From positions 4,010,001 to 4,074,000 of the forward strand of contig NZ_CP051206.1 of assembly GCF_012516395.1 (NCBI RefSeq): DNA of 64,000 nt, in the 5' to 3' direction. Within the stretch, counting starts at the first letter, position 1; every line of letters starts with the position of its first letter. Made by a program: the position numbers and the translations under genes. The stretch comes from Dolichospermum flos-aquae CCAP 1403/13F (GTDB lineage: Bacteria > Cyanobacteriota > Cyanobacteriia > Cyanobacteriales > Nostocaceae). Below are positions 1-9,768 of the stretch, piece by piece. The notes under the pieces are model-generated. The model was not told where the DNA came from. It saw nothing but the letters and a program-made list of their open reading frames with translations, and searched no databases.

Positions 1-97
1 CGTTAAGTTGACACCAATGGCTAAACCCCTACTACTACAAATCCAAGTTTTTTGTAATTTTGCAAAAGTCCATGTCCCAACCATATTTAGTATAACA

Positions 98-124
98 ACT
101 GACCACTGACCACTGACCACTGAC
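98..124. repeat. 7-bp short tandem repeat
   Basis: Nearly four head-to-tail copies of the heptamer ACTGACC lie just beyond the 3' end of fabG. Heptameric short tandem repeats are typical of filamentous cyanobacterial intergenic DNA. The rest of bases 1-127 shows no gene I can support. Confidence 0.85.
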
Positions 125-127
125 AAA

Positions 128-957
<830 letters not shown>

Positions 958-961
958 AGTG

Positions 962-3052
962 TCAATAATTACCTTCAGGTGTGAGTGTTTCCGTCGGAAT
1001 TGGTTCTTCCGTTGGGGTTTGTGAGGGCGTTTCTGTGGGTTCAGGTTCTGGTGGATTTTCTGCTGTTACAGTCAGTTGATAATCTACCGGTTCTGAGGCT
1101 GTGGAAACAACAACAAATTCATAAAATCCTTTTTCTGATAATGTTGCAGATATCGTCCGTTTTTGAGAATCTTCTAGCAATGGGTTTTTCCCAGAAGGAG
1201 AATAAATTGATAATAAAACTTTTGAATTTGCTTCTAGCTTAACTTCCATATTTTGATCTTTGGCTAGTCCAGCAATAAAAACTTTACCTCTTCCTGGTTG
1301 CAAACTTCCACTCACTGTTTTCCCGGTAGCACCTTCAGGAAAGACGATTTTTTCAAATATGCTTTTATCAAGAATAGCGTTAAATTGATCATTGACAAAT
1401 GCGTACCAAACTTGTCCAATGGGTTGTTTAATAAAACTTTTACCCTTTTGTTCAGGAAATTCATGTAAAAAAGCTGCATCACCTAAATCATATAAAGACC
1501 GACTACCAACGTTGATTCTATTAATTTTAAATTGCCAGATTGCGCGTTCATTCCCAGTATAATTGCCCAGTTGACGGCGAGAGTCAGAGGTGATTGCAGA
1601 TAGCTTTTCTAGAACTTCAGCGGCGGTTTTATCCCATTCTGCCCGTAAACTTTCATCTTCTGGACTATCGCTAAGAATACGCCCTTTTAAATTGGGATCT
1701 TTGTCCCGAAAAACTTGATTTACGAGTGTAACATAAAATTTATAATCTATACCTAATTCTTCACGGCTATTGCTCAATTTTTGTTTGCGTTGTCTTTCCT
1801 CTGGTGAAAAATTAATTTGGGGTTTTATTATTTCCGTGGGATTGGGACTAGATATAATTGTCGAGTTATTTCCCTGTAAATCATTGGTCGGGGTTTTAAA
1901 TTTCTGCCAATATAAATAACTCCCAATAGTCAAGACAAAGACGAGAATCAAAACATTTGTTCCTGTCCAAATACCTGGGTGGGGAGGAGTGGGAATAATT
2001 ACAGGTTCAGGAACTGGGGTTGGGGTTTTGGGAGAAGAAACAGCAACAGTTGCAGATGTGGGGGGTTGAGTTTGCTGATAGCTAACACTTTGAGGGTTCA
2101 GGACTTGGAGAAGTTGACGGGCTGTTTGATAGCGATTGCTTGCAACTGGTGATAACATTTTATCTATAATTTGTCCAAATGCGGAACTGAGACTGACTTC
2201 CCGCCGCCATTGCCAACTAAAATTATAAGTATCAATTAATTCCTGGGGCTGTTTACCTGTCAGTAAAACTAACATTGTCACAGCTAAAGCATATAAATCA
2301 CTGCTGGTAGACACCACACCTGTTTGCATTTGTTCTGGTGGTGCAAATCCTATTTTTCCCAATAATGTGCCATTGATAGGAGAGGCAATTGCCCCTGTTT
2401 GGTAATATTGAGAAGCGACGGTTGCGGCTACTTGTTTAACACCTCCAAAATCAATTAACACAGGTAATTTATCACTACTACGAAGCATTAAATTATCAGG
2501 AGAAATATCACGATGAATAACACCAAGGGAGTGAATATATGCCAATACTGGTAAAATTTGCTGTAATAACTGGTAAATTTCTGCTTCTGTAAATTTTAAA
2601 CCCTGTTTTTTACGACTATTTAATAAAGAATTATAAGTTTCACCATCTACATAATCTTGAACTAAAAAAAGACTTTCTTTCCCTTGTAAATTAAGGCATA
2701 ATAGTTCCCGAAACCGGGGAATTTGAGGATGTTGTAATTTATAAAGAACACTTGCTTCTCGTTGGAAAAGTTCTTCTGCTTTTTGAAGAACATAACGAGT
2801 TTGTACTTGGGGAGAGAATTCTTTTAAAACACAAGCTTCTCGAAAGCGGTTAATATCTTCCGCTAAATAAGTTTTGCCAAATCCTCCTTGGCCAATTTGT
2901 CGAATAATAACATAGCGATCGCCTAAAGTTTGCCCTGGTTGAATCCCCTGATTTCCAGATGTCGGTACATTAGCAATTTTGTCTCCACATTGGAGACAAA
3001 ACCTACTACCAGACGGATTTTGATGCCCTTGAGAACAATAAATATTAGTCAT
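962..3052 (-). CDS. Zinc-ribbon serine/threonine protein kinase, membrane-anchored
   Basis: This 696-residue protein has an N-terminal zinc ribbon (C6, C19, C22), then a Hanks-type kinase with glycine loop GQGGFG at 54-59, ATP lysine K77, catalytic HRD at 179-181 and a DFGG motif near 200. The loop reads HRDISPDN, so the usual lysine two residues after the aspartate is serine; I judge it a cyanobacterial Pkn variant and probably active. A proline-rich linker leads to one membrane segment near 361-383. The outside part has a domain shared with the adjacent kinase, followed by a beta-rich module resembling bacterial pre-peptidase C-terminal domains and a Pro/Glu/Thr-rich tail. The substrate is unknown. 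It follows its paralogue across a 147-bp gap holding a 74-bp dispersed element. Confidence 0.88.
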   Translation of the reverse strand: MTNIYCSQGHQNPSGSRFCLQCGDKIANVPTSGNQGIQPGQTLGDRYVIIRQIGQGGFGKTYLAEDINRFREACVLKEFSPQVQTRYVLQKAEELFQREASVLYKLQHPQIPRFRELLCLNLQGKESLFLVQDYVDGETYNSLLNSRKKQGLKFTEAEIYQLLQQILPVLAYIHSLGVIHRDISPDNLMLRSSDKLPVLIDFGGVKQVAATVASQYYQTGAIASPINGTLLGKIGFAPPEQMQTGVVSTSSDLYALAVTMLVLLTGKQPQELIDTYNFSWQWRREVSLSSAFGQIIDKMLSPVASNRYQTARQLLQVLNPQSVSYQQTQPPTSATVAVSSPKTPTPVPEPVIIPTPPHPGIWTGTNVLILVFVLTIGSYLYWQKFKTPTNDLQGNNSTIISSPNPTEIIKPQINFSPEERQRKQKLSNSREELGIDYKFYVTLVNQVFRDKDPNLKGRILSDSPEDESLRAEWDKTAAEVLEKLSAITSDSRRQLGNYTGNERAIWQFKINRINVGSRSLYDLGDAAFLHEFPEQKGKSFIKQPIGQVWYAFVNDQFNAILDKSIFEKIVFPEGATGKTVSGSLQPGRGKVFIAGLAKDQNMEVKLEANSKVLLSIYSPSGKNPLLEDSQKRTISATLSEKGFYEFVVVSTASEPVDYQLTVTAENPPEPEPTETPSQTPTEEPIPTETLTPEGNY

Positions 3053-3080
3053 TGGTCAGTTGTCAGTTGTCAGTTGTTAG

Positions 3081-3154
3081 TAGGGGCGAAGCATTTGCAA
3101 GATAAATTATCGGTCATTGCCAAAAATAGTTCTCCAAATGCTTCGCCCGTACAG
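3081..3154 (+). repeat. 74-bp inverted-repeat element, copy 1
   Basis: The element starts TAGGGGCGAAGCATTTG and ends CAAATGCTTCGCCCGTACAG, so its ends form a hairpin around a conserved core containing GATAAATTATCGGTCATTGC. It is embedded in TCAGTTG heptamers. It sits 28 bp upstream of the kinase start codon, in the gap between two minus-strand kinase genes. Other copies lie at 14314-14665 (four in tandem), 25781 and 51669, all in the same orientation. Confidence 0.9.
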
Positions 3155-3180
3155 TTGTCAGTTGTCAGTTCTGAAAAATT

Positions 3181-3204
3181 ACCCATTACCCATTACCCAT
3201 TACT
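3181..3204. repeat. 7-bp short tandem repeat ACCCATT
   Basis: About three copies of ACCCATT overlap the last codons of the second kinase, so the repeat lies at the end of that reading frame or just beyond it. Confidence 0.7.
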
Positions 3205-4903
3205 TATTCTCTACTTTATCAGATGCGATCGCATACCAAATTTGCAGAAAAGTTTTTTGATTTAGTTTCCCACGTTCTTGACCAGGAAACAATGGTTCAA
3301 ATGTCTGATATGTATCTGCGCGTAAATCCTGGAAAGATTTATACTTACCCAATCTTCCAGCTTTGGCAAGTTGTTCCCAGCGTTGAGAATCTTGTTGACT
3401 ATAACTACCTATTTTCTTTCTAGCAGTTTCACTTAAATTAGCCTTTTCTATATGATTTAACAACTGATCTGCAACATGATTCCATTGTTCCCGCAAAGCA
3501 GCATCTGCCGATTTCTCAGTTAACTGACGTTTATTTAATTCTGGTTTTTGGGTATAGAAAACTTCATTAACTGTATTATTAAAAAAATTCGCAGAAATTT
3601 CTAGCTTTTGCACACGACTGGAAATTTGCTGAATACTGCGTTTACCATTATTCCCATTTCCAGAATTATTAATAGATGGAATTTGAGGAACTTCAATTTG
3701 AGGAACTGTAATTGATGTTATCCCCTTAACTGCAAAATTTCCTAAAGCGAATACACCAGCGCCTGTTAACAACATTCCCGTAGTCATAATAAAGCTAACA
3801 GTAAAAGGCCGCAACCATATTGGCATCAGTATTTTCTGGACAAATAATGTCGTTTTGTTGTGGACACCACTATGAAGAGTCCGAGCGCGTTTTATACCTG
3901 GTGCTACCACCTCTGTTTTTAACTTAGTAATATAAGGATGGGGATTATTAGGAGTTTGCATAGTCTGTGGTGTAGATGAAAGAGATGGTAAAGGTAAATC
4001 TTTAATAACTTGTTCGGCTTTTTGATAGCGATCGCTCGGTTTATATGCCAACATCTTTTTGAAGACAGCCTCTAATTTGGGACTAACCTTAATTTCCTGA
4101 CCCCAAAACCAAACGCCATTATAGCTATCATAAAGTAAATTTGGTTCTTTCCCCGTCATCAATACTAAAGCCGTCACTGCTAGAGAATAAAAATCACTGC
4201 TTTTATAGACTTTTCCCTGAAGTAACTGTTCTTCAGGTGCGTATCCCTTTTTACCTAATAAAGTTGCATTTACAGCCAATTGTGTCCGCCAAAAACCCTG
4301 ATCAGCTGGTAACTGTTTGACACCACCAAAATCAATCAACACAGGTAAATTATCACTTTGACGTAAAATCAAATTATCCGGGGAAATGTCGCGGTGAACT
4401 ATATCTAGAGAATGAATATAAGTCAAAATTGGGAGAATATTGTGCAGTAAATTAATAACCTCCTCTTCACTAAAAGACTTTCCCTGACTTTGACGCTGTG
4501 TAAATAATTGGTCATAATTATCACCCTCAATATAATCTTGCACCAAAAAGAAAAAATCCTTAGTCCCAATTTTTGCCTGAAAAGAAGCGTGAAAACGTGG
4601 AATTTGGGGATGTTGGATTTTTTTCAGGACATTTGCTTCTCGTTCAAACAGTTCCTTTGCTTTTTCTAACTCCTGCGGTTTGACAATATTGGGGGCAAAT
4701 TCCTTTAAAACGCAGGTTTTACGAGATTTTTGCCGATCAATCGCTAAATAACTGCGGCCAAAACCACCTTGTCCCAATATTCGCGCAATTTCATAACGAT
4801 TATCAATAACTTGTCCCACACTCAAAGGTAATGCTTCACCGCAATGAGTACAAAAACGATGACTACCATTATTTATGTGTTGTTGACTGCAATATATTTG
4901 CAT
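3200..4903 (-). CDS. Zinc-ribbon serine/threonine protein kinase, membrane-anchored (paralogue)
   Basis: I chose the start at MQIYCSQQH, which aligns with the N-terminus of the neighbouring kinase; an ATG 30 bp further upstream is possible. The protein is about 567 residues. It carries a zinc ribbon (YCSQQH...FCTHCG), a kinase domain with GQGGFG, CVLKEF, HRDISPDN and DFGGVK, one or two hydrophobic segments near residues 355-385, and a C-terminal region homologous to that of the downstream kinase (shared pattern NEVF...LREQW...LGKY...QIWYA). Unlike the paralogue it stops after this region and lacks the beta-rich module. A tandem duplication is the simplest origin. Its substrate is unknown. Confidence 0.88.
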   Translation of the reverse strand: MQIYCSQQHINNGSHRFCTHCGEALPLSVGQVIDNRYEIARILGQGGFGRSYLAIDRQKSRKTCVLKEFAPNIVKPQELEKAKELFEREANVLKKIQHPQIPRFHASFQAKIGTKDFFFLVQDYIEGDNYDQLFTQRQSQGKSFSEEEVINLLHNILPILTYIHSLDIVHRDISPDNLILRQSDNLPVLIDFGGVKQLPADQGFWRTQLAVNATLLGKKGYAPEEQLLQGKVYKSSDFYSLAVTALVLMTGKEPNLLYDSYNGVWFWGQEIKVSPKLEAVFKKMLAYKPSDRYQKAEQVIKDLPLPSLSSTPQTMQTPNNPHPYITKLKTEVVAPGIKRARTLHSGVHNKTTLFVQKILMPIWLRPFTVSFIMTTGMLLTGAGVFALGNFAVKGITSITVPQIEVPQIPSINNSGNGNNGKRSIQQISSRVQKLEISANFFNNTVNEVFYTQKPELNKRQLTEKSADAALREQWNHVADQLLNHIEKANLSETARKKIGSYSQQDSQRWEQLAKAGRLGKYKSFQDLRADTYQTFEPLFPGQERGKLNQKTFLQIWYAIASDKVENK

Positions 4904-5065
4904 GGTATTGGAGGATAAATGGGAAGTTATCAATGACTACAAAAGGAGTAAGGTAATTTACGTTTTCATCAATGTTTTGCGTTCTCAATGTTTGGACAAA
5001 ACTGAATTTGCTGGTTTTCAAAACTGTAAGCTGTTACGCAGCTAAATTTGATCATCCTAATTTAG

Positions 5066-5091
5066 TAGGGGTAATTCATGAATTACCCCTA
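5066..5091. terminator. Perfect 26-bp palindrome beyond MTHFR gene
   Basis: TAGGGGTAATTCA and its exact reverse complement adjoin with no spacer, 4 bp past the stop of the minus-strand metF-like gene. A partly degraded relative (AGTAATTCATAAATTACCCC) is at about 56292. It could form a transcript hairpin or be a REP-like repeat. Confidence 0.5.
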
Positions 5092-5095
5092 TAGG

Positions 5096-6010
5096 CTAAC
5101 TAACCTTTTCGACCCCCGCTAAATCCAAAATTGGTGCAATCAAATCTTCCCGCTTTACCGCCATCAGATGCACACCCTGACACAATCCTCGCGCAATCTG
5201 CACTTGTTCGGCGGCAATTTTCATTCCTTCTTCGAGAGGATGTTTCGCTTTTGCTAACCTCTCAATAATGTGTTCAGGAATATTCACACCGGGAACAGCT
5301 TTATTAATAAACTGGGCATTCTTTGCCGATTTCAACAGAAAAATTCCCGCCAGAATTGGTTTATTGTAACCTACAGCAATTTTATCCATGAACTTTTCTA
5401 GTATTTCAAAATCAGTAATTAATTGACTTTGAAAAAATTGCGCCCCGGCTACTATCTTCTTTTCAAACCGACTTTGTAAACCTGACCAACTTTGAGATTG
5501 AGGATCTACTGCTGCACCGGCAAATAAATCTAATGCGCCATCAGTGAGAGGTTTCTCATTAAAATCAAAGCCCTGATTCATGTTTCTAATTAACTGCAAT
5601 AACCGCACAGCTTCTAAATCAAAAACGGCTTTTGCTTGAGGATGATCTCCTGCTTTTACAGGGTCGCCAGTTAAAGCTAAAATGTTGCGGATACCCAAAG
5701 CATGAGCACCCATTAAATCCGCTTGTAATCCAATTCTATTCCGATCGCGGCAAGCAAATTGACAAATCGGCTCAATCCCATTTTGCAATAAAATTACCGA
5801 GGCTACCAACGAAGACATCCGCATTACAGCACGGCTACCATCAGTAATATTGACAGCATGAACCCTTCCCTTAAGAGTCGCCGCCATTGCAAGCATCTGG
5901 ACTGGATCTCCTCCCTTGGGAGGTGCAACTTCGGCGGTAATTAAAAATTCACCTGCAAGGGCGGCTTTACGGAAGTTATTAAAAGCACTAAAGCTATGGG
6001 TATCCTGCAT
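5096..6010 (-). CDS. metF: Methylenetetrahydrofolate reductase family protein
   Basis: The 304-residue protein matches the MetF TIM-barrel family, FAD enzymes that reduce 5,10-methylenetetrahydrofolate to 5-methyltetrahydrofolate for methionine synthesis. Visible features are EVAPPKGGDP near residue 27, the strand VNITDGSRA near 53, CRDRNRIGLQADLMGAHALGI near 88-108 (substrate and FAD region) and LALTGDPV near 113. The C-terminal half contains a conserved GIFLLKS stretch and ends without a regulatory domain, as in bacterial enzymes. It is followed upstream on the same strand by trpS, 59 bp away, with no obvious functional link. The MTHFR family is clear; the exact electron donor is not visible. 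Confidence 0.85.
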   Translation of the reverse strand: MQDTHSFSAFNNFRKAALAGEFLITAEVAPPKGGDPVQMLAMAATLKGRVHAVNITDGSRAVMRMSSLVASVILLQNGIEPICQFACRDRNRIGLQADLMGAHALGIRNILALTGDPVKAGDHPQAKAVFDLEAVRLLQLIRNMNQGFDFNEKPLTDGALDLFAGAAVDPQSQSWSGLQSRFEKKIVAGAQFFQSQLITDFEILEKFMDKIAVGYNKPILAGIFLLKSAKNAQFINKAVPGVNIPEHIIERLAKAKHPLEEGMKIAAEQVQIARGLCQGVHLMAVKREDLIAPILDLAGVEKVS

Positions 6011-6069
6011 AACATTATAATTTTGGTTTGCTAATCAGGTAAAACATCAGACACCTAAAAGCTTAAACC

Positions 6070-7077
6070 TTAAAGAGGAACAGTGAAACCCAAAGCAGCT
6101 TTAACATCTGCTAAAGTTTGATTAGCGATCGCTCTGGCTTTCTCCCCACCATCTCGCAACACTGACTCCAAATAGCCTTTATCCGCCATTACCTCCTGAT
6201 ATTTAGTTTGAATTGGCTGTAAAGCACAAATCGCCGTTTCTGTCAATAAAGGTTTGAATTGTCCCCAACCCATATCTGCACATTCAACCGCTACCTCTTC
6301 CTTGGTTTTTCCAGCCAGTAGGGTATACAGAGTTAATAAATTATGACATTCTGGGCGTTCTGAATCATCAAAGGTTAAACCCCTCACTAAATCAGTTTTA
6401 CAGCGTTTAATCTTCTTATTAATCTCCTCTGGTGAGTCTAAAATATTAATCCGACTTAATTCTGAAGGATCTGATTTTGACATTTTCCGGGTTCCATCTG
6501 TCAAACTCATCACCCTTGCACCTTCCTTTCTAATTAAAGGATCTGGTAATTTTAATACAGGTGCTTTTTTCGCAAATTGGTGATTAAACCTATTGACGAT
6601 ATCTCGCGTTAGTTCTAAATGTTGCTTTTGATCTTCACCTACTGGCACTTTATCAGCTTGATAAAGGAGAATATCCGCCGACATTAGCACAGGATAATCT
6701 AACAAACCAACACCGACATTTTCCCCTTGTTTAACGGCTTTTTCCTTAAACTGGATCATATCTTGCAACCAGTTCAGAGGGGTAATGCAATTTAGCAACC
6801 AAGTCAGTTCACTGTGTGCGGAAACGTGAGACTGAACAAAGATGTGAGAATGCTGTAAATCAATGCCACAGGCTAAATATAATGCAGCAATATTGTAAGT
6901 ATCAGCCGCTAAAGTGGCGGGATTATGCGGTACAGTGATGGCGTGTAAATCTACCACACAAAAGAAATTTTCATACTGGTCTTGAATTTCTACCCAGTTG
7001 CGAATCGCACCTAAATAGTTACCTAAGTGTAAATTACCAGTTGGTTGAACTCCCGACAGAACGCGCTGCTTACCCAT
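6070..7077 (-). CDS. trpS: Tryptophanyl-tRNA synthetase
   Basis: This class I aminoacyl-tRNA synthetase charges tRNA-Trp. It is 335 residues long, as usual for the bacterial enzyme. The N-terminus MGKQRVLSGVQPTGNLHLGNYLGA contains the HIGH-type signature (HLGN) and the second ATP motif reads KMSKSDPS near residue 200. VGEDQKQHLELTRD near 147 is the tryptophan and dimer-interface region of this family. There is no operon partner visible beyond the MetF-type gene downstream. Confidence 0.97.
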   Translation of the reverse strand: MGKQRVLSGVQPTGNLHLGNYLGAIRNWVEIQDQYENFFCVVDLHAITVPHNPATLAADTYNIAALYLACGIDLQHSHIFVQSHVSAHSELTWLLNCITPLNWLQDMIQFKEKAVKQGENVGVGLLDYPVLMSADILLYQADKVPVGEDQKQHLELTRDIVNRFNHQFAKKAPVLKLPDPLIRKEGARVMSLTDGTRKMSKSDPSELSRINILDSPEEINKKIKRCKTDLVRGLTFDDSERPECHNLLTLYTLLAGKTKEEVAVECADMGWGQFKPLLTETAICALQPIQTKYQEVMADKGYLESVLRDGGEKARAIANQTLADVKAALGFTVPL

Positions 7078-7244
7078 AATTATCCGTTATTTATCTCCTC
7101 TTCCCCGCTTTGTAAATGGGGCGGTTACAAGACTCATTTTAGTAGTGATTGGGGATTAGTGATGAGGTTAATGAAAAGTATCTTTTCTCTTTTCTCGACT
7201 TTTGCCAGAAGTTTATAGAATTACCCGGTAAGTGTAAAACTCAG

Positions 7245-7442
7245 TTATGCAACTAAATAAGTAGGATCAATTTGAAAAAAAACAGCTAAATCTTGAATTT
7301 GGTTTGCTGTTAATTGGCGTTTACCATTAAGAATATCTAAAACTATGTCCCTATCATCTTGTGTAATATTTCTTTGATCTAAAATCGAATTGATTTGATT
7401 TTTGGTAGCAATTAATTCTTGCTCATTGGTAATTATTTGCAT
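7245..7442 (-). CDS. Small HigA-like HTH protein, shortened
   Basis: Starting at the internal ATG (MQIITNEQELIATKNQ), the protein is about 65 residues. Its C-terminal half (LNGKRQLTANQIQDLAVFFQID) resembles the recognition-helix region of HigA/XRE-type antitoxins, while the usual middle part of such antitoxins is missing or compressed. No toxin gene adjoins it: the next gene is divergent. It may be a decayed antitoxin or a short regulator. Upstream bases 7479-7637 are AT-rich and presumably hold promoters for this gene and the radical SAM gene. Confidence 0.55.
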   Translation of the reverse strand: MQIITNEQELIATKNQINSILDQRNITQDDRDIVLDILNGKRQLTANQIQDLAVFFQIDPTYLVA

Positions 7443-7637
7443 ATAGTAGTGATTCAGTATTTTTAAATTACTTATCATTTTTCAGTTATCTTTATTCTCT
7501 TATATTATCTGTTTTGTTGCTTAAATATAAAACTAAAAAAATCTGTACCTCCAGAGAGATAAAAACCAACTGACCTAACTTTTATACTTCAGACTAAATA
7601 GGTTTTGATCAAAACACAACTCAGGGGAATATGCTTA

Positions 7638-9215
7638 ATGAAAGCTTTATTAATCTGGCCGATAATGCCTAATTCATTCTGGTCTTATCAGGAAACCATT
7701 GATTTAGCTGGGTTACGTGCTACGAATCCCCCATTAGGTTTAATCACTGTTGCAGCGATGTTACCGAGTGATTGGGAATTCAGATTGAGCGATCGCAATG
7801 TCCGTCTAGAAACAGATGCAGATTGGGAATGGTGCGATATAGTCATCATCTCGGCAATGATTATCCAAAAACAGGATTTTGGCGACTTAATTAGAAAAGG
7901 CAAAAAGTTAGGTAAAAAAGTCGCAGTGGGGGGACCATTTGCCACATCTGTACCCGAATTTGTTCTCGAAGCCGGCGCAGATTATTTAATTTTAGATGAA
8001 GGGGAAATCACTATTCCCATGTTTGTAGAGGCGTTAGAAAAGGGAGAAGAAAAGGGGATTTTCCGCGCTACAGAAAAACCAGATGTTACCACAACGCCTT
8101 TACCCCGATTTGATTTATTAGACTTAAATGCTTATATAGCAATGACGGTGCAATTTTCGCGGGGTTGTCCATTTCAATGTGAATTTTGCGATATTATTAC
8201 CCTTTTTGGCCGCAAACCCCGCACAAAAACACCTGAGCAAATTCTGGCGGAATTAGAAGTTTTATATAAGATGGGTTGGTGGCGTTATGTGTTTATTGTT
8301 GATGATAACTTTATTGGCAATAAACGCAATGCTAAAGTCTTTTTAAGAGCATTAATTCCCTGGATGGAAGAACGTAATTATCCTTTTGCTTTATTAACAG
8401 AAGCTTCTTTGAATTTAGCTGAAGATGATGAGTTACTAGAATTAATGGTAAAAGCTGGTTTTGTCCAGGTATTCATGGGAATTGAAACTCCTGACGTAGA
8501 TAGTCTAGTAGGAATTAATAAACCACAAAATACTCGCAGTTCCTTAGTTGAATCTTGCCATAAAATTACCAAAGCCGGATTACAAATTATGTCTGGTTTT
8601 ATCTTAGGATTTGATGGTGAAAAACCAGGCGCAGGTAAACGGATTCAAGAGTTTGTGGAAGCAACTTGTATTCCCCAAGCTCATCTTAACTTATTGCAAG
8701 CATTACCGAATACAGCTATGTGGACTCGCTTGCAAAAAGAAGGACGGTTAAGGGATGGTTTGGGTGAATTTATGGGTTCTCAAAAAGCCTTAATGAATTT
8801 TGTTCCCACTCGGCCAATGTCGGAAATTGCGGAGGAGTTTATTGATGCTTTTTGGAATTTGTATGAACCTATGCCATACCTGAAACGGACTTTTCGCCAT
8901 TTTATGATGATGGAAGGTTGGCGAGCTAAATATCAACGGACTTTAACAAAACCAGAGTTTCAATTTTTAATGTCTATTTGTTGGCGACAGGGAATGCTCC
9001 GTTCTACACGGTTTGTTTTTTGGCAGCAATTAATAACAATGGCACGGCAGAAACCTCATCTATTATATGATTATTTAATTGCTTTGGGTACAGGTGAACA
9101 TTTTTTCAAGTTCCGTCATGAGGTAAAGGCAGAAATAGAAGCAGAATTAGCAGAATTCCAGCAGCATGAACAGGAGCAAGAAGCCATAAATTTACAGTTA
9201 GAACCTGTGAGTTAA
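7638..9215 (+). CDS. B12-binding radical SAM protein
   Basis: I start at ATG 7638 (MKALLIWPIMPNSFWSYQ), which has an AGGGGA ribosome-binding site 8 bp upstream; the longer frame would need a TTG. The roughly 525-residue protein has an N-terminal B12-binding-like fold (first about 150 residues), then a radical SAM core with the cluster motif CPFQCEFC near residue 183, then a C-terminal extension with several helices. It resembles the cyanobacterial family carrying a DUF4070-like C-terminal domain, whose substrate is not established; distant relatives include hopanoid and oxygen-independent ring-modifying enzymes. The gene stands alone and ends 17 bp before a strong palindrome. Confidence 0.85.
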   Translation: MKALLIWPIMPNSFWSYQETIDLAGLRATNPPLGLITVAAMLPSDWEFRLSDRNVRLETDADWEWCDIVIISAMIIQKQDFGDLIRKGKKLGKKVAVGGPFATSVPEFVLEAGADYLILDEGEITIPMFVEALEKGEEKGIFRATEKPDVTTTPLPRFDLLDLNAYIAMTVQFSRGCPFQCEFCDIITLFGRKPRTKTPEQILAELEVLYKMGWWRYVFIVDDNFIGNKRNAKVFLRALIPWMEERNYPFALLTEASLNLAEDDELLELMVKAGFVQVFMGIETPDVDSLVGINKPQNTRSSLVESCHKITKAGLQIMSGFILGFDGEKPGAGKRIQEFVEATCIPQAHLNLLQALPNTAMWTRLQKEGRLRDGLGEFMGSQKALMNFVPTRPMSEIAEEFIDAFWNLYEPMPYLKRTFRHFMMMEGWRAKYQRTLTKPEFQFLMSICWRQGMLRSTRFVFWQQLITMARQKPHLLYDYLIALGTGEHFFKFRHEVKAEIEAELAEFQQHEQEQEAINLQLEPVS

Positions 9216-9232
9216 GTAGCTCCTTAATACCC

Positions 9233-9265
9233 AGATCCCCGACTTCTTAAAGAAGTCGGGGATCT
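9233..9265. terminator. GATCCCCGACTTCTT palindrome, copy 1
   Basis: AGATCCCCGACTTCTT and its reverse complement are separated by one base. It begins 17 bp after the radical SAM stop codon. It is one of nine copies in the window, most just past stop codons and several followed by T-rich DNA, so it may serve as a bidirectional terminator as well as being a dispersed repeat. Confidence 0.75.
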
Positions 9266-9275
9266 ATTCTGCGAG

Positions 9276-9515
9276 GGTCATGGGAAAATTAATTTTCCCG
9301 CTAAAATTACAAAAGTTATTTCCCCCGCTACTGTCTTTGTCCCTATGCACTGGAGTAGGCTATGGGTAGATGATGCGGAAGCTAACACTCTTACCTATTC
9401 AGAAGCTTTTCATAATTCCGTTCAAGCAGGATTAACAGCCTATGCTGTGCCATTATTACCAATTTCTGTAGAATCTACTTTTAAAAATTATCAATTTCAG
9501 TCCTCTCAATGGTAA
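9276..9515 (+). pseudogene. narB: C-terminal remnant of assimilatory nitrate reductase (narB)
   Basis: An open frame without a start codon encodes about 79 residues ending in TGG-TAA. It contains FPAKITKVISPATVFVPMHW followed by LWVDDAEANTLTYSEAF and a PLLPISVE segment. This matches, from memory, the C-terminal molybdopterin-guanine-dinucleotide-binding end of ferredoxin-dependent NarB. Everything upstream (more than 600 residues with the FeS and most of the Mo-binding domains) is absent, and the fragment starts just after a palindromic repeat, which marks the likely breakpoint. No nir or nrt gene is near. Confidence 0.72.
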
Positions 9516-9768
9516 GATATTAACTGTATTCATAAATTAGAAATGCACAAACAATTTAACCTATAGTTAATCATCAATAGTTATGATTATTTTTTTAGAT
9601 ATCCAAATTGTTAAAGCATGATCATGATTATTTTTAAAGGAATTTTCTTAAACTGCAAAGTTTGTGAAAAGAGAAAATATATTATGCTTTTTGATCCTTG
9701 AGATTTATTTATAGGATTTTTGTTTTATCTTCGTAATTTCCAAATTAATTTTAACCAAGGAGGATCAA
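9516..9768 (+). promoter_or_regulatory. AT-rich leader of psiE-like gene
   Basis: This gap of about 250 bp holds no further gene. It ends with a near-ideal ribosome-binding site, AAGGAGG, six bases before the ATG at 9769. No defined promoter motif could be assigned with confidence. Confidence 0.5.
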
